The position numbers were made by a program, and so were the translations under genes. A stretch of 63,810 bases of DNA from Neobacillus soli NBRC 102451 (GTDB lineage Bacteria; Bacillota; Bacilli; Bacillales; Cytobacillaceae): NCBI RefSeq assembly GCF_001591665.1, contig NZ_BCVI01000062.1:1-63810 (forward strand), read 5' to 3'. The first letter of the stretch is position 1. Each line of letters begins with the position of its first letter. Shown in pieces: positions 43,223-51,993 of the stretch. The notes beneath the pieces were generated by a model that was given only the letters and a program-made list of their open reading frames with translations, had not been told where the DNA came from and did no database searches.

Positions 43223-44764
43223 TTAGTTGTGTTTGATTAGACTTCTTTGATAATTGGCAATCCGTAAATAATCCTCTTCTAATACTCTTGATAAGTGGAT
43301 AAATATCGGCAGTAATTGCCTGTATTCCTTTGTTGATTCTTCTTTCGGTGTGTGTTTATAGGTACTGCCCACCATTTCGGAAACGATTTCAAAAGAATCG
43401 ATTTTTCCTGTGGCATAAAGACCTAGAATACAAGCGCCCAGGCACGAACTTTCGTAGCTTTCTGGTACAACGACTTCAGATGAGAAGATATCGGACATCA
43501 TTTGCCGCCAAACCGCTGACCTCGCGAAGCCTCCCGTTGCCTGAATTCGTGTTACAGGACCATCCATGCATTCGGTGAGGGCTAAAAATACAGTGTATAG
43601 ATTATAAATAACACCTTCTAAGGCTGCACGAATCATATGTTCTTTTTTATGTGACATGGTTAGACCGAAGAATGATCCGCGCACATCTGGATTCCATAAT
43701 GGGGCGCGTTCACCTGCAAGATATGGATGGAATAGCAATCCATCAGCACCGGGTCTAACACGTTCAGCAATCTTGGTTAATACATCATAAGGGTCAATTC
43801 CTAGTCTTTTTGCTGTTTCTACTTCTGATGAGGCAAGCTCATCTTTTATCCAGCGAAGGACCATTCCGCCATTGTTTACCGGCCCGCCAATGACCCAATG
43901 ATTTTCCGTTAAGGCATAACAGAAAGTTCTTCCTTTCTCATCCGCTTTTGGCTCGTTAATGATGGTTCGGATGGCACCGCTTGTCCCAATTGTCACAGCG
44001 ATTTCGCCTTTTCTAATTGCATTTACTCCAAGGTTGGAAAGCACTCCGTCACTGGCACCAATCACAAATGGGGTTTGTGGATCGATGCCAATCTGTTTGG
44101 CCAGGTCGGGATGACAGTTGGTGAATATCTTCGTTGTTGGTACAAGCTCAGATAAATGAGTGCGTTTGATCCCAGCAATGTTTAAAGCTTCTTCATCCCA
44201 ATCCAGTTTTTTGAGATTCATCATGCCCATACATGAAGCAAGGGAATGGTCGACCACATATTGATTAAAGAATCTTTTAAAGATAAATTCTTTAATTCCG
44301 ATATATTTATTTGCTTTGACAGCGGTTTCAGGACGCTCATTCACAATCCAAGCAATTTTACTTAATGGTGACATGGGATGAATGGGGGTTCCTGTTCGTT
44401 TGTAGACTTCATGTCCATTCCATTCATTTTTTATTTTATGTGCCCATGCTTCACTTCGATTGTCTGCCCAAGTGATACAAGGCGTAAGCGGCTGGTCATT
44501 TTCGTCCATGGCAATGACACTGTGCATCGCACTACTAAATGAAATAAATGATAGATTTTTTTCAGAGTGCTGTTGCGTTATATTTGTAATGGCTTTCAAA
44601 ACAGCTTGAAAAATCTCTTCCGGATCTTGTTCAGCTGTAGAGATATCCGGCGTAAAAAGCGGATATCCGATATTTTCTGTTTGAATGACTTCGCCCTTTT
44701 CCGTATATAAAACGGCTTTTGTACTTGTTGTGCCGATGTCGACTCCTAACATATAGTTAGTCAT
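43223..44764 (-). CDS. gntK: Gluconate kinase
   Basis: A 513-residue FGGY-family sugar kinase. The actin-like ATPase motifs are LGVDIGTTSTKAVLY at the start, IGASDGVLSNLG and GGFARSAVWRQM near the end. It phosphorylates gluconate to 6-phosphogluconate. I chose the ATG at 44764, because the upstream 58 codons of open frame lie entirely inside gntR. It overlaps gntR by 8 bases. Confidence 0.93.
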   Translation of the reverse strand: MTNYMLGVDIGTTSTKAVLYTEKGEVIQTENIGYPLFTPDISTAEQDPEEIFQAVLKAITNITQQHSEKNLSFISFSSAMHSVIAMDENDQPLTPCITWADNRSEAWAHKIKNEWNGHEVYKRTGTPIHPMSPLSKIAWIVNERPETAVKANKYIGIKEFIFKRFFNQYVVDHSLASCMGMMNLKKLDWDEEALNIAGIKRTHLSELVPTTKIFTNCHPDLAKQIGIDPQTPFVIGASDGVLSNLGVNAIRKGEIAVTIGTSGAIRTIINEPKADEKGRTFCYALTENHWVIGGPVNNGGMVLRWIKDELASSEVETAKRLGIDPYDVLTKIAERVRPGADGLLFHPYLAGERAPLWNPDVRGSFFGLTMSHKKEHMIRAALEGVIYNLYTVFLALTECMDGPVTRIQATGGFARSAVWRQMMSDIFSSEVVVPESYESSCLGACILGLYATGKIDSFEIVSEMVGSTYKHTPKEESTKEYRQLLPIFIHLSRVLEEDYLRIANYQRSLIKHN

Positions 44765-45488
44765 TTTGTGGTTCGACTCCTTTTGTAAGCAACTGTTGCG
44801 ACCTCCACAAGTCTTCAACTTTCTCTTGGACATCATCAAAGTTCTGATGTAACGATTTAACCATAAGGTCTCTATCCTTTGTTTCAATTGCATCAATATA
44901 AATTTGATGATTATCAATGATCCGTTTAAAGTCTTCAAACTTTTCTAAAAAACGACTGCGCATAGATAGAAGAATCAAGCTTTCCATCACAGGTTTTAAA
45001 TTATCCCAAATCATCAGGATGTAAGAATGATTGATGGACCGTATAATCGTTTCATGGAAAAGGACATCCTGATAGGAAAACTCATCAGCATCTTGATATT
45101 TTATGGCGATTTTCATCATTTCCAGTGTTTTGTTAAGTTCCATTACTAATTCATTCGTGTTCTTCCTCACAAGCCGTTCAAATACAAACGTTTCGATCAG
45201 GATCCGTACATCATAAATTTCTGCGTATTCTTTCTCTGTTAAACCAACAACAACGGCACCCATTCTTTCTAATCGAATGATATTTTCAGATGCTAGAATT
45301 TTTAATGCTTCGCGAATAGGTGATCGACTCACAGCAAATTCTGCAGCTAATTTATTTTCCGATAGAACGGTACCGCTTTCAATCATTCCCGCAATAATTC
45401 GCATTCTGAGCTCATAGGCTACGCGGTCTCCAGCTGAAGCTTTAGAAAGCCATTTTTCGGGATATAGAAGCTCCTTTAATTCAGTCAT
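44757..45488 (-). CDS. gntR: GntR transcriptional repressor of the gnt operon
   Basis: A 243-residue FadR-subclass GntR regulator: N-terminal winged helix (VLSENKLAAEFAVSRSPIREALKILASENII) and an all-helical FCD effector domain. It represses gntRKPZ until gluconate binds. I chose the ATG at 45488, which has AAGGTGA upstream; 45506 is an alternative. A perfect 18-bp palindrome identical to the known B. subtilis GntR operator lies 26 bp upstream. Confidence 0.93.
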   Translation of the reverse strand: MTELKELLYPEKWLSKASAGDRVAYELRMRIIAGMIESGTVLSENKLAAEFAVSRSPIREALKILASENIIRLERMGAVVVGLTEKEYAEIYDVRILIETFVFERLVRKNTNELVMELNKTLEMMKIAIKYQDADEFSYQDVLFHETIIRSINHSYILMIWDNLKPVMESLILLSMRSRFLEKFEDFKRIIDNHQIYIDAIETKDRDLMVKSLHQNFDDVQEKVEDLWRSQQLLTKGVEPQND

Positions 45489-45514
45489 AAAATCACCTTC
45501 TATCATAGTTCAAG

Positions 45515-45532
45515 TATACTTGTATACAAGTA
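45515..45532 (-). promoter_or_regulatory. GntR operator
   Basis: ATACTTGTATACAAGTAT, a perfect palindrome identical to the described B. subtilis gnt operator. It overlaps the expected transcription start. Confidence 0.9.
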
Positions 45533-45559
45533 TTATAATAGAAATTGTTATTAATGCAA
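45531..45559 (-). promoter_or_regulatory. gnt operon sigma-A promoter
   Basis: On the minus strand TTGCAT (45559-45554), a 17-bp spacer, and TATAAT (45536-45531). Confidence 0.8.
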
Positions 45560-45569
45560 GCGCATTATT
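45553..45569 (-). promoter_or_regulatory. Probable catabolite-responsive element (cre)
   Basis: AATGCAAGCGCATTATT fits the cre consensus (WTGNAARCGNWWWCA) with about one mismatch and overlaps the -35 box, so CcpA would block the promoter during good carbon supply. Confidence 0.65.
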
Positions 45570-46055
45570 TAAATTTGATCGTTAATTCTTCTTCCATCCT
45601 TTTATTAATAATAAAAGAAGTGGAAAGAAAAGTAATGATGAAGGCTCTCATTCATTGACTGTTCTATGATTCTATAATCATAGAGAATAAATAAGTGAAA
45701 GGGGTAGAAAGGAAATCAAGGAATATCCGGAGCTTTTGGAGTTTTACTTGAATGGTAGTTTCTTCGAGTGATTGGGTTGTTGGGGGTGGATTCGCATCGC
45801 AATTGCGAGAAATCCTGTTTTTTTTGGATTAATCGCGGTGGAACCTTATCATAAATAGGAGCGGTTTTTTTAAAAAATTGAATACTCAAATCAAAAGCCA
45901 TGATAAAGGACAATTTGTTACCTAATATTTCAAGGAAATGGAACTGCTGTATCAATGCAAGCAAGGGAAACCGGAAAAAACAACTAACAAGTCGTTCGAG
46001 CCATATCGATGACTGTGCTGTTTATAATATAAATAGTAATTATCTAGGTAAAATA
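45570..46055. other. Intergenic region, no convincing gene
   Basis: Open stretches at 45716-45964 and 45900-46139 have no suitable ribosome sites or recognised motifs. A small dyad CTATGATT / AATCATAG occurs at about 45664-45683. Confidence 0.35.
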
Positions 46056-46101
46056 GAAAAGGCTGAATTATATACAGTTTATATATGTATAGTTCAGCCT
46101 T
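46056..46101 (-). terminator. Terminator of the alpha/beta hydrolase gene
   Basis: AAAGGCTGAA and its complement at the other end enclose further pairing TATA/TATA; T-rich sequence follows on the minus strand. Confidence 0.65.
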
Positions 46102-46116
46102 TAATTGAATTTTTAT

Positions 46117-47421
46117 TTAATAAGTTTCTTTGGAAGTGAAATGACCAATGCCCTTTAATTTATCGTCAAAAAATTTAAGAATTAGTTCATTTTCAGTTTC
46201 AATACAGTAATATTGATCAATGCCGGCTTTTCCGCCTTGCAGCATATTTGCAAGTATAGGGGAGAAAAGCGGTAAATCGGTCAAACTTAAATGTTTTGCC
46301 CCTTGAAAATGAACAGTAGATGCTCCTTTGAAGTGTTCATTATTGAGTTTGTTCGCTACATAAATGGAGTTGCTGTCGAGCTGTCCCCAAACATCGTCGG
46401 AATAAATGTTAAGAAGCGGGGTCTTGAAGTCTTCGTCGCTTGCCACAAAATCATCGATTTCTTTCTTATAAACCAAATCACTAAAGAACGGGGCGTCAAT
46501 ATTTACAACAGCTTCTATATCTTTACGTTCTCTGCCTAGCCAAACACTTGCTGCGCCACCCATTGAATGCCCGAACACGCCAATTTTCTCTGTATTGATA
46601 TGTTGATAAATAGGATTATTGTCATTTTTGGCTTTTTCAAGTATCGTATCAATGACAAAATTCATATCGTCTGTTCGCAATTTCATCCATTTTTGAATGA
46701 GTCCATCGAGCTCTTCCTTCGTGTAAATGCCATCTTTATTGGAATCGTTGACTTCATTGTTATAATCTGGATTGATCAAGACATTCGTTCCATCCTCTGA
46801 ACGAGTATAAAAGGAGTGATAGGGATGATCAATTGAAACGACTACATAACCGTGGCTTGCGAGCTCAGTATAGGTAGAGGTATTGCTTGCCTTAATACCG
46901 TATGCTCCATGGGAGAACACCAATAGAGGGTATTTTTCATCTGCCTTTTTGGGATACCAAAATTCCACATTCACAAATCTGTTGTTACCCTTGTCGGTAA
47001 AATCCTCAATCCGGTTTTTGTCCACATATGTGTAAGCAGCGGTTGCGACTTCATAGTCACCTGTCACTTTTGGTGATTTATGCTGCGGAAAAACAATTGC
47101 AGGTGCAAGTACAAATACCGAGGCAATTATCATCATAATGGATTTCCACACAATAGAAGAAGTTTTGTATTTTTTTGTATTTGTTTTGTTACGGATAAGC
47201 GAAACCGCTGCAGTTACTGCTAGGATGAAAAGCAGTATGGCAAGCATTACCCAGCGGAAACTCCATTCAATCACCGATGAAAGTGTGAGCATGACAAATG
47301 CTATAAATATAGCAATCCTAACCCAATTCTTTAGTTTTTTATGGTTTTGCTTCGTTACTACACAGTAGATTGCAAAGGCAATCTCAGAAGTTAAAGCGAT
47401 CAATAATAGCAAATTTCCCAT
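46117..47421 (-). CDS. Membrane-anchored alpha/beta hydrolase
   Basis: A 434-residue protein with about four N-terminal membrane helices (residues ~1-120) and an extracytoplasmic hydrolase domain. The domain has the oxyanion LVFSHGAYG, the nucleophile GHSMGGAAS, a probable acid in NIDAPF and a probable His in AKHLSLTDLP, like platelet-activating-factor acetylhydrolase or chlorophyllase-type lipases. The substrate is unknown. Its C-terminal third is duplicated as the pseudogene at 34746. It is monocistronic. Confidence 0.82.
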   Translation of the reverse strand: MGNLLLLIALTSEIAFAIYCVVTKQNHKKLKNWVRIAIFIAFVMLTLSSVIEWSFRWVMLAILLFILAVTAAVSLIRNKTNTKKYKTSSIVWKSIMMIIASVFVLAPAIVFPQHKSPKVTGDYEVATAAYTYVDKNRIEDFTDKGNNRFVNVEFWYPKKADEKYPLLVFSHGAYGIKASNTSTYTELASHGYVVVSIDHPYHSFYTRSEDGTNVLINPDYNNEVNDSNKDGIYTKEELDGLIQKWMKLRTDDMNFVIDTILEKAKNDNNPIYQHINTEKIGVFGHSMGGAASVWLGRERKDIEAVVNIDAPFFSDLVYKKEIDDFVASDEDFKTPLLNIYSDDVWGQLDSNSIYVANKLNNEHFKGASTVHFQGAKHLSLTDLPLFSPILANMLQGGKAGIDQYYCIETENELILKFFDDKLKGIGHFTSKETY

Positions 47422-47539
47422 CGTAATTACCCCTTCTTTTTTGAAAAATTTCTTATGAGCTCATCATAAAAAAATACTAAAAGGAAGTATATAGAAAAAC
47501 GGTAAGTTGCTTCCACAAGCAAATAAGATGTAAAGAAAA

Positions 47540-47621
47540 CTCGCCGATTGGCGAGCCGTAAGGCGAAGACAGAGGCGTAGTTGCACTTATGCCTGATGGG
47601 AAAGTTATACTTTCCTATCGG
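47540..47621. repeat. Structured intergenic element
   Basis: Two dyads occur in a row: CTCGCC-GATT-GGCGAG (47540-47555) and CTGATGGGAAAGT / ACTTTCCTATCGG (47593-47621). The linker GTAAGGCGAAGACAGAGGCG is unusually G-rich for this genome. It is not coding; it may be a dispersed repeat or structured RNA. Confidence 0.4.
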
Positions 47622-47630
47622 CCAAAAAAA

Positions 47631-47653
47631 GCGGTAAGCTTTAAGCTTACCGC
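47631..47653 (-). terminator. Terminator after DUF3021 gene
   Basis: Perfect 23-nt hairpin GCGGTAAGC-TTTAA-GCTTACCGC. Confidence 0.65.
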
Positions 47654-47686
47654 ATAATAATCTGTTGCAGACAGCTGCTGCTGTTT

Positions 47687-48115
47687 TTATTGACTACTCT
47701 TAAATACCTTTAGTTTTTCGTTGATTTGTTGGGCTTCTTTTTTATCTTTTTTCCATGACAGCAGACGAACTAGGGTATAGATCACAGCAATTTGCAGTGC
47801 CAAAATGATTCCATCTAACGCACTAGTCACAATACCAAAAACGCTGGCAAGGGCAATCAATACGATCTCCAAAGTCAAAAAATGAATGGTAATTCTTAAC
47901 CGCATTTTCTTCTCACTTAGATCATTAGGAGAATACAAAATAAATCCCATGAATGCACTTATAAATGAAAAAGCCATAATGATATAAATCGACTTCAAAT
48001 CAAAGGCTAGATGGGGATAATATATTTGTCGCAAAATAGTCATAATAATGATGATGGCTGCGAAGATGATCAAGAAATCCTTGATTATCTTTTGAACAAA
48101 TTTAGACATGTTCAT
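47687..48115 (-). CDS. DUF3021 family membrane protein
   Basis: A 142-residue protein with four membrane helices, as in DUF3021. It typically lies next to a LytTR regulator and forms a small sensory/regulatory pair. I chose ATG 48115 after AAGGTGG; earlier in-frame codons overlap the LytTR gene and lack a ribosome site. The gene lies 13 bp after the LytTR stop, so the two share a transcript. Confidence 0.8.
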   Translation of the reverse strand: MNMSKFVQKIIKDFLIIFAAIIIIMTILRQIYYPHLAFDLKSIYIIMAFSFISAFMGFILYSPNDLSEKKMRLRITIHFLTLEIVLIALASVFGIVTSALDGIILALQIAVIYTLVRLLSWKKDKKEAQQINEKLKVFKSSQ

Positions 48116-48128
48116 ATTTATTCCACCT

Positions 48129-48566
48129 TTACAATCCAAGCCTATTTTTAAGGACAGGCACATACTGCCTTGAAACCACAGCTCGTTCCCCGTTTTCAAG
48201 CACCGCTTCGAATCGGCCGCTTATGGACGGATAAATAGATGAAATTTTAACTATGTTCAAAATAGTTGATTTGGATGCACGAAAACAGTTCTTTTCTTTG
48301 CATAATTCCTCTAACTCATAAAGCTTTTGTTTTACCTCAAAAACGTTGTCCTTGCAGTAAATAAAAACCTTTCCATCTACTGCCTCGAAATAATAGATAT
48401 CACTAAGCTTGATACGGTGAACTCTATCCTTTTGATATCCGAGTACAATGAGGTTTTGAGTTTCTAGCTTGTTTACAATCTCGTATATTTCGTCATCTAC
48501 CTCATGACACCTAATGAGGATTTCTTCTGCCAGTTCTTTGTTTATTTCTTCAATTGAAATTTTCAT
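48129..48566 (-). CDS. LytTR DNA-binding domain regulator
   Basis: A 145-residue protein: ~45 residues of helix followed by a LytTR domain (DRVHRIKLSDIYYFEAVDGKVFIY; FRASKSTILNIVKI; RFEAVLENGERAVVSRQYVPVLKNRL). LytTR proteins bind direct repeats and regulate membrane, bacteriocin or virulence genes. With its DUF3021 partner this is a one-component-like module without a receiver domain. The ATG at 48566 is close behind GGGTGAT; GTG 48578 is an alternative. Confidence 0.85.
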   Translation of the reverse strand: MKISIEEINKELAEEILIRCHEVDDEIYEIVNKLETQNLIVLGYQKDRVHRIKLSDIYYFEAVDGKVFIYCKDNVFEVKQKLYELEELCKEKNCFRASKSTILNIVKISSIYPSISGRFEAVLENGERAVVSRQYVPVLKNRLGL

Positions 48567-48691
48567 CTTATCACCCACGAAAATTCAAATTATTTTAGGT
48601 ACTACGGATTCTGTTTTTTCATTGTTATTCAGACCACTTCATTATAACACTTCAAATAAAATCCTTTATTACATTTTATCAGATTATTGAG

Positions 48692-48729
48692 ATTGCTAAA
48701 GGTATCACGGTTGTTATTCAGAGATTTTT
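48692..48729 (+). pseudogene. Decayed 5' fragment related to the 38995 gene
   Basis: ATTGCTAAAGGTATCACGG and the bases following match 39016-39053 with three substitutions and one single-base gap. Beyond it no similarity remains. It lies in the leader of the WG-repeat gene. Confidence 0.6.
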
Positions 48730-48797
48730 TAATAAATTTTCCAGATTATGCTATAATCGAGAAATGGAAAAACCACACCGAAAAAGGAGGAACATTT

Positions 48798-50279
48798 ATG
48801 GGAAAAGCTTTAAAGTTTGGAATTAGTTTTTTACTAGTTTTTATTCTTTTTTTATCTTCAATACAAACCACTTCATTAGCTGCAGGTAAAAAAATCATTC
48901 TAGGAAAAGAGTTCTCCTATGGTCTAGTGACCATTAAGGAGAATAATAAATATGGGCTAATGGATCAGAAAGGTAAAACTGTTATTAAACCAAAATATGA
49001 AATCATTTTTCCTATATCAAAAGATATATTCTTTTTTCGAAAGAATGGGAAGGCGGGTTTAATTAGTAAAAAAGAAAAGGTAATTATTAAACCTAAATAT
49101 GATGATATCAGTAAAGATGATGAGAATAAAAATATTCTTTATATTAAAAAGGGACAAAAAGTTGGATTGGTCAGTCTGAATGGAAAAGTGATTGTGCCGC
49201 CAACCTTTGATGAAATTAACTATTTCCATGGGGGCCTGTCCATTACTAGAATGAATGATAAATATGGTCTGATCAACCGGAAAGGAAAAGTCGTTCTGGA
49301 GCCAACTTATGCAGAAATTGCAGAGTCTACCGACGGAGTTTTTATCATCAAACAAAACGAGAAGTATGGAGCCATTAGTAAAAATGGAAAGCTCATTGTT
49401 AAACCAATCTATGATTGGATAAGTCCATTTCACAATGGGTTTGCTCGAATAATGGTAAACAATCAATATGGTTTTATTAACACAACCGGAAAATTCATTA
49501 TAGAACCTTCCTATGATTATATTAGTAATTTTGAAAGTGGTTTAGCGTTAATGAAACAAGGTGAGAAATATGGATTCATAAATACTTTAGGAAAAATTGT
49601 GATAGAACCCCAGTTTGATATTGATGAAGATGATTATGATTATTACGATGCTGACTACCCTTCCTTCAAAGAAGTTCTAGTGCCGGTCAAAAAGAACGGA
49701 AAGTATGGTGTCATTGATAAAAAAGGAAGGACCGTGATCCCATTTCAATATAATTGGATTAGTCCTTTCAAAAAGGGTTTTGCAGTCGTTATTGAAGGCA
49801 ATAAATATGGCCTTGTGAATATTAAGGGAAAAATGATTGTAAAGCCAAAATATAAATATGTAAAAATCGCTTCTACTAACGATATCCTTTTTAAAGATAA
49901 TAAAAAGTGGGGGATCATCAATAAGGAGGGGAAAATCACGATTAAACCGAAATATGATGGGATTTTTCCTATGGGGCGTAAAGGTCTCTTTGGAGTTGAG
50001 AGTAAAGATAAATATGGGATGATCGACTCAAAAGGGAAAGTAGTGGTAAACCCTAAGTATTACCACGTGGGTACATTTGAAAACAGCCTAGCTCTAATTG
50101 AATCTTATCAAAACGGCGGATATAAATCAGGGTTTATTAATGATAGCGGAAAAGTGGTAATCAACCCTCAATATAGTATGGCAATCAATACCGGGGGTCT
50201 AGTCTATGTCCGAAAGAATGGAAAAGCTGGATTTCTCGATAAAAAAGGAAAGATAGTCATTAAGCTGCAATATTCGTAA
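48798..50279 (+). CDS. Exported WG-repeat protein (13 repeats)
   Basis: A 493-residue protein with a signal peptide (MGKALKFGISFLLVFILF...SLAA) and 13 tandem WG-type repeats of roughly 25-40 residues, each built as KYG-(L/F/V)-I-(N/D)-KKGK-(V/I)-x-P-(K/x)-Y. Most repeats use YG in place of the classical WG. They are thought to form a beta-propeller or solenoid for binding; the role here is unknown. I chose ATG 48798 because AAAAAGGAGG precedes it. The preceding open frame runs through the remnant at 48692. Confidence 0.85.
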   Translation: MGKALKFGISFLLVFILFLSSIQTTSLAAGKKIILGKEFSYGLVTIKENNKYGLMDQKGKTVIKPKYEIIFPISKDIFFFRKNGKAGLISKKEKVIIKPKYDDISKDDENKNILYIKKGQKVGLVSLNGKVIVPPTFDEINYFHGGLSITRMNDKYGLINRKGKVVLEPTYAEIAESTDGVFIIKQNEKYGAISKNGKLIVKPIYDWISPFHNGFARIMVNNQYGFINTTGKFIIEPSYDYISNFESGLALMKQGEKYGFINTLGKIVIEPQFDIDEDDYDYYDADYPSFKEVLVPVKKNGKYGVIDKKGRTVIPFQYNWISPFKKGFAVVIEGNKYGLVNIKGKMIVKPKYKYVKIASTNDILFKDNKKWGIINKEGKITIKPKYDGIFPMGRKGLFGVESKDKYGMIDSKGKVVVNPKYYHVGTFENSLALIESYQNGGYKSGFINDSGKVVINPQYSMAINTGGLVYVRKNGKAGFLDKKGKIVIKLQYS

Positions 50280-50341
50280 AATCAAATAGTTTTGGTTGAA
50301 GTTTCAGTAGTAGACCTTCACTTAAATTTCAATATATAAAA

Positions 50342-50394
50342 TTTAACGAAAAATGAGCTTGCGTAGATTTTGTGCAAGCTCATTTTTCGTTAAA
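50342..50394. terminator. Terminator after WG-repeat gene
   Basis: A perfect 21-bp stem starting TTTAACGAAAAATGAGC and ending TTTTTCGTTAAA, with an 11-nt loop. Confidence 0.85.
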
Positions 50395-50483
50395 AAGGTT
50401 AATCATTCTCATGTTGTTTGCTGCGGGCCTCTCCGCATTTTTAATATGTGTAATCAAAAAAAAGGGTAAATAGGGAAAAAGTG

Positions 50484-50489
50484 GTATAA
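50484..50489 (+). promoter_or_regulatory. Probable -10 box for the 50517 gene
   Basis: A perfect TATAAT in GGTATAATGAAG lies 28 bp upstream of the start codon. A clear -35 box was not identified. Confidence 0.4.
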
Positions 50490-50516
50490 TGAAGAAAAAG
50501 GTAAAGGGTGGCTTTA

Positions 50517-51560
50517 ATGATTTTAAAAAGGACTCAAAACCATTATTTTTTACTGATTTTACTTTTGTTTGTACTTGCTGCTAATTATTCTTTGTACCAT
50601 ACGACATTTGGAATTCAGATATTGCCTGAAAAAACGAATATAATTGTTATTGCTTCCATGATTGATTTAGCATTGATTTCCCCCATTTTATTTATGGCAT
50701 GGAAACGTAAATTGAACTGGAAAAACCTAATAATTGGGATTGCTGGGGGTCTAATTTTAGTGCGTTTCCTTATTCCGATGGAGTATCTAGCTCCATTTGA
50801 AGCAGTAACCTGGATTGGGTTTGCTGTTGAAGGGGTATTATTCTTAGTAGAAGTTTTAATTATTGTGACATTAGTAAAATATTTACCGAAAATTGTACGT
50901 TCCGTTAAAAATAGCTCACAGCCGGTTATTTTTTCCTTTCCCAATACCGTGGATAAGGAAATCAGGCCAATTACGATTATTCGGATTATTTGTTCAGAGA
51001 TGCTCATGTTTTATTATGCTTTCGCTGCGTGGAGAAAGAAACCACAGTCAGGAGAAAATGTATTTACCCTTCATCAAAAATCAAGTTTGATTGCGATGCA
51101 AGTGATGCTGATTCACGCTGTCATCCTCGAAACGGTCGGATTACATTGGTTCTTTCATGAAAAGTCTGTTATTCTATCAGTTATTTTGCTCATTATAAAT
51201 GTTTACACGGTCATTTTCTTTGTAGGTGATATCCAAACAGTCCGCCACAATCCGCTGCAGGTCACTGAGGAAAAGATGTATCTGTCCATCGGGTTAATGA
51301 AACGAATGGAAATTACCTGGTCCGATATCGAAGAAATAATCGATGAACCTCAACAATTAAAACAAAAGCTCTCTAAAAATACGATTCAATTCATGGCGCG
51401 TGATTTTGAAGAAATCCAACCTACTGTGATATTGAAATTAAAGCGGCCGATTCAGGCAATACTTATAATGGGAATGAAAAAAGAATATAACCAAGTAGCA
51501 ATTCGGGTCGATGAACCAGTCAGATTTAAAGAAGTCTTAAAGGAAAAAATAAATAGATAG
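50517..51560 (+). CDS. Membrane protein with C-terminal cytosolic domain, unknown function
   Basis: A 347-residue protein with about seven membrane helices in the first 240 residues and a ~110-residue soluble C-terminus (KMYLSIGLMKRMEITWSDIE onward), PH-like in appearance. Similar Bacillus proteins are often mislabelled beta-carotene monooxygenase; nothing here supports that activity. ATG 50517 lies 6 nt after GGGTGG; GTG 50508 is an alternative. Confidence 0.7.
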   Translation: MILKRTQNHYFLLILLLFVLAANYSLYHTTFGIQILPEKTNIIVIASMIDLALISPILFMAWKRKLNWKNLIIGIAGGLILVRFLIPMEYLAPFEAVTWIGFAVEGVLFLVEVLIIVTLVKYLPKIVRSVKNSSQPVIFSFPNTVDKEIRPITIIRIICSEMLMFYYAFAAWRKKPQSGENVFTLHQKSSLIAMQVMLIHAVILETVGLHWFFHEKSVILSVILLIINVYTVIFFVGDIQTVRHNPLQVTEEKMYLSIGLMKRMEITWSDIEEIIDEPQQLKQKLSKNTIQFMARDFEEIQPTVILKLKRPIQAILIMGMKKEYNQVAIRVDEPVRFKEVLKEKINR

Positions 51561-51993
51561 GTGGGAATTTCGACAAAATTTTACATACTTCGGGGCGTGA
51601 CAGGCACCCTTTCAAAAAGTTCATATGAGGTCTATAATGAATATAGCACAAAATATAGAAATCTATATTAGTATAAACTTCTTATATTTGAAATTATGAT
51701 GACCTAAATTTATGGAGCGAATAGGTTGAAAGGGATTACAGGATAAAGGTTTGGATACCTTACAACTGGCGAATGGGCCTCGTGGAAGGACTTCTCACTT
51801 TTTTACTAGCTTTAAATAGTTTATAATTATTAGATAATAGTAGATATTTTAATCAATAAATAATTTTAATAGACCATGGCATAGTTACATTGGGACAGAA
51901 AAGTTGTGTTCTTAGGTGGCGCTTTGCTTTTTGTGGCATCTAAGTTTGGGAGACTACTCTTTTTTTCAAATATAGGGGATAAGGAAGGTTATA
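51561..51993. other. Intergenic region upstream of mqo
   Basis: No gene is seen. It contains a GGGGCGTGACAGGCACCC repeat fragment (about 51592-51609) related to 36777-36794, and the mqo promoter region, in which I recognise no regulator site. Confidence 0.4.

Noticed and set aside
45716..45964. 82-codon minus-strand ORF
   Set aside because: No ribosome site, low-complexity look, and no motif.
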